From Babylonia areolata (lineage: Eukaryota; Mollusca; Gastropoda; Neogastropoda; Buccinidae): 64,000 bases of DNA. The position numbers and the translations under genes were made by a program. The notes beneath the pieces are model-generated. The model searched no databases. It was given only the letters and a program-made list of their open reading frames with translations, and was not told the DNA's origin. Where the stretch lies: contig NC_134889.1 of assembly GCF_041734735.1 (NCBI RefSeq), positions 1,760,790 to 1,824,789 on the forward strand, given 5' to 3'. Shown here in pieces: positions 18,418 through 31,220 of the stretch; positions within the stretch are counted from its first letter, which is position 1, and every line of letters begins with the position of its first letter.

Positions 18418-21400
18418 ATGCCCAGCCCTGGACACAGTGGGTATGAATTCACTGCCTTCCTGTGCCTTGCCCTGGACACAGTGGGTGTGAATTCACTGCC
18501 TTCCTATGCCCAGCCCTGGACACAGTGGGTATGGATTCACTGCCTTCCTGTGCCTTGCCCTGGACACAGTGGGTATGGATTCACTGCCTTCCTGCGCCCA
18601 GCCCTGGACACAGTGGGTATGGATTCATTGCCTTCCTATGCCCCGCCCTGGACACAGTGGGTATGGATTCACTGCCTTCCTGTGCCCATCCCCGGACACA
18701 GTGGGTATGGATTCACTGCCTTCCTGTGCCCCGCCCTGGACACAGTGGGTATGGATTCACTGCCTTCCTGTGCCCAGCCCTGGACACAGCGGATATGAAT
18801 TCACTGCCTTCCTGTGCCCAGCATTGGACACAGTGGATATGGATTCACTGCCTTCCTATGCCCAGCCCTGGACACAGTGGGTATGAATTCACTGCCTTCC
18901 TGTGCCCAGCCCTGGACACAGTGGGTATGAATTCACTGCCTTCCTGTGCCCAGCCCTGGACACAGTGGGTATGGATTCACTGCCTTCCTGTGCCCAGCCC
19001 TGGACACAGTGGGTATGGATTCACTGCCTTCCTATGCCCAGCCCTGGACACAGTGGGTATGGATTCACTGCCTTCCTGTGCCCAGCCCTGGACACAGTGG
19101 GTATGGATTCACTGCCTTCCTATGCCCCGCCCTGGACACAGTGGGTATGGATTCACTGCCTTCCTGTGCCCAGCCCTGGACACAGTGGGCATGGATTCAC
19201 TGCCTTCCTGTGCCCAGCCCTGGACACAGTGGGTATGGATTCACTGCCTTCCTGTGCCCAGCCCTGGACACAGTGGGTATGGATTCACTGCCTTCCTATG
19301 CCCCGCCCTGGACACAGTGGGTATGGATTCACTGCCTTCCTATGCCAAGCCCTGGACACAGTGGGTATGGATTCACTGCCTTCCTGTGCCCAGCCCTGAA
19401 CACAGTGGGTATGAATTCACTGCCTTCCTATGCCAAGCCCTGGACACAGTGGGTATGAATTCACTGCCTTCCTATGCCCAGCCCTGGACACAGTGGGTAT
19501 GAATTCACTGCCTTCCTATGCCCCGCCCCGGACACAGTGGGTATGAATTCACTGCCTTCCTATGCCCCGCCCCGGACACAGTGGGTATGAATTCACTGCC
19601 TTCCTATGCCCCGCCCCGGACACAGTGGGTATGAATTCACTGCCTTCCTGTGCCCAGCCCTGGACACAGTGGGTATGAATTCACTGCCTTCCTATGCCCA
19701 GCCCTGGACACAGTGGATATGAATTCACTGCCTTCCTATGCCCAGCCCTGGACACAGTGGATATGAATTCACTGCCTTCCTGTGCCCAGCCCCGGACACA
19801 GTGGGTATGAATTCACTGCCTTCCTCTGCCCAGCCCTGGACACAGTAGGTATGGATTCACTTCCTTCCTGTGCCCAGCCCTGGACACAGTGGGTATGGAT
19901 TCACTGCCTTCCTATGCCTTGCCCCGGACACAGTGGGTATGAATTCACTGCCTTCCTATGCCCAGCCCTGGACACAGTGGGTATGGATTCACTGCCTTCC
20001 TGTGCCCAGCCCTGGACACAGTGGGTATGGATTCACTGCCTTCCTGTGCCCAGCCCTGGACACAGTGGGTATGGATTCACTGCCTTCCTGTGCCCAGCCC
20101 TAGACACAGTGGGTATGACTTCACTGCCTTCCTATGCCCAGCCCTGGACACAGTCGGTATGAATTCACTGCCTTCCTATGTCCAGCCCTGGACACAGTGG
20201 GTATGAATTCACTGCCTTCCTATGCCCAGCCCTGGACACAGTGGGTATGAATTCACTGCCTTCCTGTGCCCAGCCCTGGACACAGTGGGTATGAATTCAC
20301 TGCCTTCCTGTGCCCAGCCCTGGACACAGTGGGTATGAATTCACTGCCTTCCTGTGCCCAGCCCTGGACACAGTGGGTATGAATTCACTGCCTTCCTGTG
20401 CCCAGCCATGGACACAGTGGGTATGAATTCACTGCCTTCCTATGCCCAGCCCTGGACACAGTGGGTATGAATTCACTGCCTTCCTGTGCCCAGCCCTGGA
20501 CACAGTGGGTATGAATTCACTGCCTTCCTATGGCCAGCCCTGGACACAGTGGGTGTGAATTCACTGCCTTCCTGTGCCCAGCCCTGGACACAGTGGGTAT
20601 GAATTCACTTCCTTCCTGTGCCCAGCCCTGGACACAGTGGGTATGAATTCACTGCCTTCCTCTGCCCAGCCCTGGACACAGTGGGTATGAATTCACCGCC
20701 TTCCTGTGCCTTGCCCTGGACACAGTGGGTATGAATTCACTGCCTTCCTGTGCCCCGCCCCGGACACAGTGGGTATGGATTCACTGCCTTCCTCTGCCCA
20801 GCCCCGGACACAGTGGGTATGAATTCACTGCCTTCCTCTGCCCAGCCCTGGACACAGTGGGTATGAATTCACCGCCTTCCTGTGCCTTGCCCTGGACACA
20901 GTGGGTATGAATTCACTGCCTTCCTGTGCCCCGCCCCGGACACAGTGGGTATGGATTCACTGCCTTCCTGTGCCCCGCCCTGGACACAGTGGGTATGAAT
21001 TCACTGCCTTCCTATGCTGAGCCCTGGACACAGTGGGTATGGATTCACTGCCTTCCTGTGCCTTGCCCTGGACACAGTGGGTATGGATTCACTGCCTTCC
21101 TATGCCCCGCCCCGGACACAGTGGGTATGGATTCACTGCCTTCCTATGCCCCGCCCCGGACACAGTGGGTATGGATTCACTGCCTTCCTGTGCCTTGCCC
21201 TGGACACAGTGGGTATGAATTCACTGCCTTCCTATGCCCAGCGCAGGACACAGTGGGTATGGATTCACTGCCTTCCTGTGCCCAGCCCCGGACACAGTGG
21301 GTATGAATTCACTTCCTTCCTATGCCCAGCCCTGGACACAGTGGGTATGAATTCACTGCCTTCCTGTGCCCAGCCCTGGACACAGTGGGTATGGATTCAC

Positions 21401-21937
21401 TGCCTTCCTGTGCCGAGCCCTGGACACAGTGGGTATGAATTCACTGCCTTCCTATGCCCAGCCCCGGACACAGTGGGTATGGATTCACTGCCTTCCTGTG
21501 CCTTGCCCTGGACACAGTGGATATGAATTCACTGCCTTCCTATGCCGAGCCCTGGACACAGTGGGTATGAATTCACTGCCTTCCTATGCCCAGCCCTGGA
21601 CACAGTGGGTATGAATTCACTGCCTTCCTATGCCCAGCCCTGGACACAGTGGGTATGGATTCACTGCCTTCCTGTGCCCAGCCCTGGACACAGTGGGTAT
21701 GAATTCACTGCCTTCCTGTGCCCAGCCCTGGACACAGTGGGTATGAATTCACTGCCTTCCTGTGCCCAGCCCTGGACACAGTGGGTATGAATTCACTGCC
21801 TTCCTGTGCCCAGCCCTGGACACAGTGGGTATGAATTCACTGCCTTCCTGTACCCAGCCCTGGACACAGTGGGTATGAATTCACTGCCTTCCTATGCCCA
21901 GCCCTGGACACAGTGGGTATGAATTCACTGCCTTCCT
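18418..21937. repeat. Higher-order unit B+C, copy 1 (3,520 bp, 80 monomers)
   Basis: L1 at 18623, L2 at 19845, then block C from about 20700. C is recognised by ATTCACCGCC monomers and CCTCTGCCCAGCCCCGG followed by CTATGCTGAG monomers. Confidence 0.85.
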
Positions 21938-24445
21938 ATGCCCAGCCCTGGACACAGTGGGTATGAATTCACTGCCTTCCTGTGCCTTGCCCTGGACACA
22001 GTGGGTATGAATTCACTGCCTTCCTATGCCCAGCCCTGGACACAGTGGGTATGGATTCACTGCCTTCCTGTGCCTTGCCCTGGACACAGTGGGTATGGAT
22101 TCACTGCCTTCCTGCGCCCAGCCCTGGACACAGTGGGTATGGATTCATTGCCTTCCTATGCCCCGCCCTGGACACAGTGGGTATGGATTCACTGCCTTCC
22201 TGTGCCCATCCCCGGACACAGTGGGTATGGATTCACTGCCTTCCTGTGCCCCGCCCTGGACACAGTGGGTATGGATTCACTGCCTTCCTGTGCCCAGCCC
22301 TGGACACAGTGGATATGAATTCACTGCCTTCCTGTGCCCAGCCCTGGACACAGTGGATATGGATTCACTGCCTTCCTATGCCCAGCCCTGGACACAGTGG
22401 GTATGAATTCACTGCCTTCCTGTGCCCAGCCCTGGACACAGTGGGTATGAATTCACTGCCTTCCTGTGCCCAGCCCTGGACACAGTGGGTATGGATTCAC
22501 TGCCTTCCTGTGCCCAGCCCTGGACACAGTGGGTATGAATTCACTGCCTTCCTATGCCCAGCCCTGGACACAGTGGGTATGGATTCACTGCCTTCCTGTG
22601 CCCAGCCCTGGACACAGTGGGTATGGATTCACTGCCTTCCTATGCCCCGCCCTGGACACAGTGGGTATGGATTCACTGCCTTCCTGTGCCCAGCCCTGGA
22701 CACAGTGGGTATGGATTCACTGCCTTCCTGTGCCCAGCCCTGGACACAGTGGGTATGGATTCACTGCCTTCCTGTGCCCAGCCCTGGACACAGTGGGTAT
22801 GGATTCACTGCCTTCCTATGCCCCGCCCTGGACACAGTGGGTATGGATTCACTGCCTTCCTATGCCAAGCCCTGGACACAGTGGGTATGGATTCACTGCC
22901 TTCCTGTGCCCAGCCCTGAACACAGTGGGTATGAATTCACTGCCTTCCTATGCCAAGCCCTGGACACAGTGGGTATGAATTCACTGCCTTCATATGCCCA
23001 GCCCTGGACACAGTGGGTATGAATTCACTGCCTTCCTATGCCCCGCCCCGGACACTGTGGGTATGAATTCACTGCCTTCCTATGCCCCGCCCCGGACACA
23101 GTGGGTATGAATTCACTGCCTTCCTATGCCCCGCCCCGGACACAGTGGGTATGGATTCACTGCCTTCCTGTGCCCAGCCCTGGACACAGTGGGTATGAAT
23201 TCACTGCCTTCCTATGCCCAGCCCTGGACACAGTGGATATGAATTCACTGCCTTCCTATGCCCAGCCCTGGACACAGTGGATATGAATTCACTGCCTTCC
23301 TGTGCCCAGCCCCGGACACAGTGGGTATGAATTCACTGCCTTCCTCTGCCCAGCCCTGGACACAGTAGGTATGGATTCACTTCCTTCCTGTGCCCAGCCC
23401 TGGACACAGTGGGTATGGATTCACTGCCTTCCTATGCCTTGCCCCGGACACAGTGGGTATGAATTCACTGCCTTCCTGTGCCCAGCCCTGGACACAGTGG
23501 GTATGGATTCACTGCCTTCCTGTGCCCAGCCCTGGACACAGTGGGTATGGATTCACTGCCTTCCTGTGCCCAGCCCTGGACACAGTGGGTGTGAATTCAC
23601 TGCCTTCCTGTGCCCAGCCCTAGACACAGTGGGTATGACTTCACTGCCTTCCTGTGCCCAGCCCTGGACACAGTCGGTATGAATTCACTGCCTTCCTGTG
23701 TCCAGCCCTGGACACAGTGGGTATGAATTCACTGCCTTCCTATGCCCAGCCCTGGACACAGTGGGTATGAATTCACTGCCTTCCTGTGCCCAGCCCTGGA
23801 CACAGTGGGTATGAATTCACTGCCTTCCTGTGCCCAGCCCTGGACACAGTGGGTATGAATTCACTGCCTTCCTGTGCCCAGCCCTGGACACAGTGGGTAT
23901 GAATTCACTGCCTTCCTGTGCCCAGCCCTGGACACAGTGGGTATGAATTCACTGCCTTCCTATGCCAAGCCCTGGACACAGTGGGTATGAATTCACTGCC
24001 TTCCTGTGCCCAGCCCTGGACACAGTGGGTATGAATTCACTGCCTTCCTATGGCCAGCCCTGGACACAGTGGGTGTGAATTCACTGCCTTCCTGTGCCCA
24101 GCCCTGGACACAGTGGGTATGAATTCACTGCCTTCCTGTGCCCAGCCCTGGACACAGTCGGTATGAATTCACTGCCTTCCTGTGTCCAGCCCTGGACACA
24201 GTGGGTATGAATTCACTGCCTTCCTATGCCCAGCCCTGGACACAGTGGGTATGAATTCACTGCCTTCCTATGCCCCGCCCCGGACACAGTGGGTATGAAT
24301 TCACTGCCTTCCTGTGCCCAGCCCTGGACACAGTGGGTATGAATTCACTGCCTTCCTATGCCCAGCGCTGGACACAGTGGATATGAATTCACTGCCTTCC
24401 TATGCCTAGCGCTGGACACAGTGGATATGAATTCACTGCCTTCCT
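21938..24445. repeat. Higher-order block B followed directly by a partial L2 repeat (57 monomers)
   Basis: L1 at 22143, L2 at 23365. Instead of C the array reaches a second L2 (24509) 26 monomers later, where block A starts. Confidence 0.8.
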
Positions 24446-27400
24446 GTGCCCAGCCCCGGACACAGTGGGTATGAATTCACTGCCTTCCTCTGCCCAGCCC
24501 TGGACACAGTAGGTATGGATTCACTTCCTTCCTGTGCCCAGCCCTGGACACAGTGGGTATGGATTCACTGCCTTCCTATGCCTTGCCCCGGACACAGTGG
24601 GTATGAATTCACTGCCTTCCTGTGCCCAGCCCTGGACACAGTGGGTATGGATTCACTGCCTTCCTGTGCCCAGCCCTGGACACAGTGGGTATGGATTCAC
24701 TGCCTTCCTGTGCCCAGCCCTGGACACAGTGGGTATGGATTCACTGCCTTCCTGTGCCCAGCCCTAGACACAGTGGGTATGACTTCACTGCCTTCCTGTG
24801 CCCAGCCCTGGACACAGTCGGTATGAATTCACTGCCTTCCTGTGTCCAGCCCTGGACACAGTGGGTATGAATTCACTGCCTTCCTATGCCCAGCCCTGGA
24901 CACAGTGGGTATGAATTCACTGCCTTCCTGTGCCCAGCCCTGGACACAGTGGGTATGAATTCACTGCCTTCCTGTGCCCAGCCCTGGACACAGTGGGTAT
25001 GAATTCACTGCCTTCCTGTGCCCAGCCCTGGACACAGTGGGTATGAATTCACTGCCTTCCTGTGCCCAGCCCTGGACACAGTGGGTATGAATTCACTGCC
25101 TTCCTATGCCAAGCCCTGGACACAGTGGGTATGAATTCACTGCCTTCCTGTGCCCAGCCCTGGACACAGTGGGTATGAATTCACTGCCTTCCTATGGCCA
25201 GCCCTGGACACAGTGGGTGTGAATTCACTGCCTTCCTGTGCCCAGCCCTGGACACAGTGGGTATGAATTCACTTCCTTCCTGTGCCCAGCCCTGGACACA
25301 GTGGGTATGAATTCACTGCCTTCCTCTGCCCAGCCCTGGACACAGTGGGTATGAATTCACCGCCTTCCTGTGCCTTGCCCTGGACACAGTGGGTATGAAT
25401 TCACTGCCTTCCTGTGCCCCGCCCCGGACACAGTGGGTATGGATTCACTGCCTTCCTGTGCCCCGCCCTGGACACAGTGGGTATGAATTCACTGCCTTCC
25501 TATGCCCAGCCCTGGACACAGTGGGTATGGATTCACTGCCTTCCTATGCTGAGCCCTGGACACAGTGGGTATGAATTCACTGCCTTCCTATGCCCCGCCC
25601 TGGACACAGTGGGTATGAATTCACTGCCTTCCTGTGCCTTGCCCTGGACACAGTGGGTATGGATTCACTGCCTTCCTATGCCCCGCCCCGGACACAGTGG
25701 GTATGGATTCACTGCCTTCCTATGCCCCGCCCCGGACACAGTGGGTATGGATTCACTGCCTTCCTGTGCCTTGCCCTGGACACAGTGGGTATGAATTCAC
25801 TGCCTTCCTATGCCCAGCGCAGGACACAGTGGGCATGGATTCACTGCCTTCCTGTGCCCAGCCCCGGACACAGTGGGTATGAATTCACTTCCTTCCTATG
25901 CCCAGCCCTGGACACAGTGGGTATGAATTCACTGCCTTCCTGTGCCCAGCCCTGGACACAGTGGGTATGGATTCACTGCCTTCCTGTGCCGAGCCCTGGA
26001 CACAGTGGGTATGAATTCACTGCCTTCCTATGCCCAGCCCCGGACACAGTGGGTATGGATTCACTGCCTTCCTGTGCCTTGCCCTGGTCACAGTGGATAT
26101 GAATTCACTGCCTTCCTGTGCCCAGCCCTGGACACAGTGGGTTTGAATTCACTGCCTTCCTGTGCCGAGCCATGGACACATTGGGTATGAATTCACTGCC
26201 TTCCTGTGCCCAGCCCTGGACACAGTGGGTATGAATTCACTGCCTTCCTGTGCCCAGCCCTGGACACAGTGGGTATGAATTCACTGCCTTCCTGTGCCCA
26301 GCCCTGGACACAGTGGGTATGAATTCACTGCCTTCCTGTGCCTTGCCCTGGACACAGTGGGTATGGATTCACTGCCTTCGTATGCCCCGCCCCGGACACA
26401 GTGGGTATGGATTCACTGCCTTCCTATGCCCCGCCCCGGACACAGTGGGTATGGATTCACTGCCTTCCTGTGCCTTGCCCTGGACACAGTGGGTATGAAT
26501 TCACTGCCTTCCTATGCCCAGCGCAGGATACAGTGGGCATGGATTCACTGCCTTCCTGTGCCCAGCCCCGGACACAGTGGGTATGAATTCACTTCCTTCC
26601 TATGCCCAGCCCTGGACACAGTGGGTATGAATTCACTGCCTTCCTGTGCCCAGCCCTGGACACAGTGGGTATGGATTCACTGCCTTCCTGTGCCGAGCCC
26701 TGGACACAGTGGGTATGAATTCACTGCCTTCCTATGCCCAGCCCCGGACACAGTGGGTATGGATTCACTGCCTTCCTGTGCCTTGCCCTGGACACAGTGG
26801 ATATGAATTCACTGCCTTCCTATGCCGAGCCCTGGACACAGTGGGTATGAACTCACTGCCTTCCTATGCCCAGCCCTGGACACAGTGGGTATGAATTCAC
26901 TGCCTTCCTATGCCCAGCCCTGGACACAGTGGGTATGAATTCACTGCCTTCCTGTGCCTTGCCCTGGACACAGTGGGTATGAATTCACTGCCTTCCTATG
27001 CCCCGCCCCGGACACAGTGGGTATGGATTCACTGCCTTCCTGTGCCTTGCCCTGGACACAGTGGGTATGAATTCACTTCCTTCCTATGCCCAGCGCAGGA
27101 CACAGTGGGTATGGATTCACTGCCTTCCTGTGCCCAGCCCTGGACACAGTGGGTATGAATTCACTGCCTTCCTGTGCCCAGCCCTGGACACAGTGGGTAT
27201 GAATTCACTGCCTTCCTGTGCCCAGCCCTGGACACAGTGGGTATGAATTCACTGCCTTCCTGTGCCCAGCCCTGGACACAGTGGGTATGAATTCACTGCC
27301 TTCCTGTGCCCAGCCCTGGACACAGTGGGTATGGATTCACTGCCTTCCTGTGCCTTTCCCCGGACACAGTGGGTATGGATTCACTGCCTTCCTGTGCCTT

Positions 27401-29944
27401 GCCCCGGACACAGTGGGTATGGATTCACTGCCTTCCTGTGCCTTGCCCTGGACACAGTGGGTATGGATTCACTGCCTTCCTGTGCCCAGCGCAGGACACA
27501 GTGAGTATGGATTCACTGCCTTCCTGTGCCCAGCCCTGGACACAGTAGATATGAATTCACTGCCTTCCTGTGCCCAGCCCTGGACACAGTGGGTATGAAT
27601 TCACTGCCTTCCTGTGCCCAGCCCTGGACACAGTGGGTATGAATTCACTGCCTTCCTGTGCCCAGCCCTGGACACAGTGGATATGAATTCACTGCCTTCC
27701 TATGCCGAGCCCTGGACACAGTGGGTATGAATTCACTGCCTTCCTCTGCCCAGCCCTGGACACAGTTGGTGTGAATTCACTGCCTTCCTGTGCCCAGCCC
27801 TGGACACAGTGAGTATGAATTCACTGCCTTCCTGTGCCCAGCCCTGGTCACAGTGGATATGAATTCACTGCCTTCCTGTGCCCAGCCCTGGACACAGTGG
27901 GTTTGAATTCACTGCCTTCCTGTGCCGAGCCATGGACACATTGGGTATGAATTCACTGCCTTCCTGTGCCCAGCCCTGGACACAGTGGGTATGAATTCAC
28001 TGCCTTCCTGTGCCCAGCCCTGGACACAGTGGGTATGAATTCACTGCCTTCCTGTGCCCAGCCCTGGACACAGTGGGTATGAATTCACTGCCTTCCTGTG
28101 CCCAGCCCTGGACACAGTGGGTATGGATTCACTGCCTTCCTGTGCCTTGCCCCGGACACAGTGGGTATGGATTCACTGCCTTCCTGTGCCTTGCCCCGGA
28201 CACAGTGGGTATGGATTCACTGCCTTCCTGTGCCTTGCCCTGGACACAGTGGGTATGGATTCACTGCCTTCCTGTGCCCAGCGCAGGACACAGTGAGTAT
28301 GGATTCACTGCCTTCCTGTGCCCAGCCCAGGACACAGTAGATATGAATTCACTGCCTTCCTGTGCCCAGCCCTGGACACAGTGGGTATGAATTCACTCCC
28401 TTCCTGTGCCCAGCCATGGACACAGTGGGTATGAATTCACTGCCTTCCTGTGCCCAGCCCTGGACACAGTGGATATGAATTCACTGCCTTCCTATGCCGA
28501 GCCCTGGACACAGTGGGTATGAATTCACTGCCTTCCTCTGCCCAGCCCTGGACACAGTGGGTGTGAATTCACTGCCTTCCTGTGCCCAGCCCTGGACACA
28601 GTGAGTATGAATTCACTGCCTTCCTGTGCCCAACCCTGGTCACAGTGGATATGAATTGACTGCCTTCCTGTGCCCAGCCCTGGACACAGTGGGTTTGAAT
28701 TCACTGCCTTCCTGTGCCGAGCCATGGACACATTGGGTATGAATTCACTGCCTTCCTCTGCCCAGCCCTGGACACAGTGAGTATGAATTCACTGCCTTCC
28801 TGTGCCCAGCCCTGGTCACAGTGGATATGAATTCACTGCCTTTCTGTGCCCAGCCCTGGACACAGTGGATATGAATTCACTGCCTTCCTGTGCCCAGCCC
28901 CACACGCAGTGGGTATGAATTCACTGCCTTCCTGTGCCCATCCCTGGACACAGTGGATATGAATTCACTGCCTTCCTGTGCCCAGCCCTGGACACAGTGG
29001 ATATGAATTCACTGCCTTCCTGTGCCCAGCCCTGGACACAGTGGATATGAATTCACTGCCTTCCTGTGCCGAGCCCTGGACACATTGGGTATGAATTCAC
29101 TGCCTTTCTGTGCCCAGCCCTGGTCACAGTGGATATGAATTCACTGCCTTCCTGTGCCCAGCCCTGGACACAGTGGGTATGAATTCACTGCCTTCCTGTG
29201 CCCAGCCCTGAACACAGTGGGTATGAATTCACTGCCTTCCCCTGCCCAGCCCTGGACACAGTGAGTATGAATTCACTGCCTTCCTGTGCCCAGCCCTGGT
29301 CACAGTGGATATGAATTCACTGCCTTTCTGTGCCCAGCCCTGGACACAGTGGGTATGAATTCACTGCCTTCCTGTGCCAAGCCCTGGACACAGTGGGTAT
29401 GAATTCACTGCCTTCCTATGCCCGCCCCGGACACAGTGGGTATGAATTCACTTCCTTCCTATGCCCAGCCCTGGACACAGTGGATATGAATTCACTGCCT
29501 TCCTGTACCTAGCCATGGACACAGTGGGTATGGATTCACTGCCTTCCTGTGCCCAGCGCAGGACACAGTGGATATGAATTAACTGCCTTCCTGTGCCTAG
29601 CCATGGACACAGTGGGTATGGATTCACTGCCTTCCTGTGCCCAGCGCAGGACACAGTGGGTATGGATTCACTGCCTTCCTGTGCCCAGCCCTGGACACAG
29701 TGGATATGAATTCACTGCCTTCATATGCCGAGCCCTGGACACAGTGGGTATGAATTGACTGCCTTCCTGTGGTCAGCCCCAGCCCCAGTGGGTATGAATT
29801 CACTGCCTTCCTGTGCCCAGCCCTGGACACAGTGGGTATGAATTCACTGCCTTCCTATGCCCAGCCCTGGACACAGTGGGTATGAATTCACTGCCTTCCT
29901 GTGCCCAGCCCTGGACACAGTGGGTATGAATTCACTGCCTTCCT
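24446..29944. repeat. Higher-order block A, copy 1 (125 monomers, one of 43 bp)
   Basis: Begins at the L2-type segment and includes GGTTTGAATTC/ACACATTGGG monomers (from about 26100), ACAGTAGATATG monomers (27540, 28335) and a variant-rich end (28330-29830). One 43-bp monomer lies near 29418. Confidence 0.85.
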
Positions 29945-31220
29945 GTGCCCAGCCCTGGACACAGTGGGTATGAATTCACTGCCTTCCTGTGCCTTGCCCT
30001 GGACACAGTGGGTGTGAATTCACTGCCTTCCTATGCCCAGCCCTGGACACAGTGGGTATGGATTCACTGCCTTCCTGTGCCTTGCCCTGGACACAGTGGG
30101 TATGGATTCACTGCCTTCCTGCGCCCAGCCCTGGACACAGTGGGTATGGATTCATTGCCTTCCTATTCCCCGCCCTGGACACAGTGGGTATGGATTCACT
30201 GCCTTCCTGTGCCCATCCCCGGACACAGTGGGTATGGATTCACTGCCTTCCTGTGCCCAGCCCTGGACACAGTGGGTATGGATTCACTGCCTTCCTGTGC
30301 CCAGCCCTGGACACAGTGGATATGGATTCACTGCCTTCCTGTGCCCAGCCCCGGACACAGTGGGTATGAATTCACTGCCTTCCTCTGCCCAGCCCCGGAC
30401 ACAGTGGGTATGAATTCACTGCCTTCCTCTGCCTAGCCCTGGACACAGTAGGTATGGATTCACTTCCTTCCTGTGCCCAGCCCTGGACACAGTGGGTATG
30501 GATTCACTGTCTTCCTATGCCTTGCCCCGGACACAGTGGGTATGAATTCACTGCCTTCCTATGCCCAGCCCTGGACACAGTGGGTATGGATTCACTGCCT
30601 TCCTGTGCCCAGCCCTGGACACAGTGGGTATGGATTCACTGCCTTCCTGTGCCCAGCCCTGGACACAGTGGGTATGGATTCACTGCCTTCCTGTGCCCAG
30701 CCCTAGACACAGTGGGTATGACTTCACTGCCTTCCTATGCCCAGCCCTGGACACAGTCGGTATGAATTCACTGCCTTCCTATGTCCAGCCCTGGACACAG
30801 TGGGTATGAATTCACTGCCTTCCTATGCCCAGCCCTGGACACAGTGGGTATGAATTCACTGCCTTCCTGTGCCCAGCCCTGGACACAGTGGGTATGAATT
30901 CACTGCCTTCCTGTGCCCAGCCCTGGACACAGTGGGTATGAATTCACTGCCTTCCTGTGCCCAGCCCTGGACACAGTGGGTATGAATTCACTGCCTTCCT
31001 GTGCCCAGCCCTGGACACAGTGGGTATGAATTCACTGCCTTCCTATGCCCAGCCCTGGACACAGTGGGTATGAATTCACTGCCTTCCTGTGCCCAGCCCT
31101 GGACACAGTGGGTATGAATTCACTGCCTTCCTATGCCCAGCCCTGGACACAGTGGATATGAATTCACTGCCTTCCTATGCCCAGCCCTGGACACAGTGGA
31201 TATGAATTCACTGCCTTCCT
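29945..31220. repeat. Short B block (29 monomers)
   Basis: L1 at 30150 and L2 at 30448, only 298 bp apart (21 monomers shorter than full B). The same short form recurs at 37028. Confidence 0.8.

Noticed and set aside
18462-19502. 346-residue frame with a 44-residue repeat, recurring near 21982, 38392, 42044, 46531, 50094 and 60125
   Set aside because: Follows from a 44-bp monomer read over three units. It stops wherever GAATTC replaces GGATTC in phase. No ATG context, splice sites or codon bias, and neighbouring frames are equally open.
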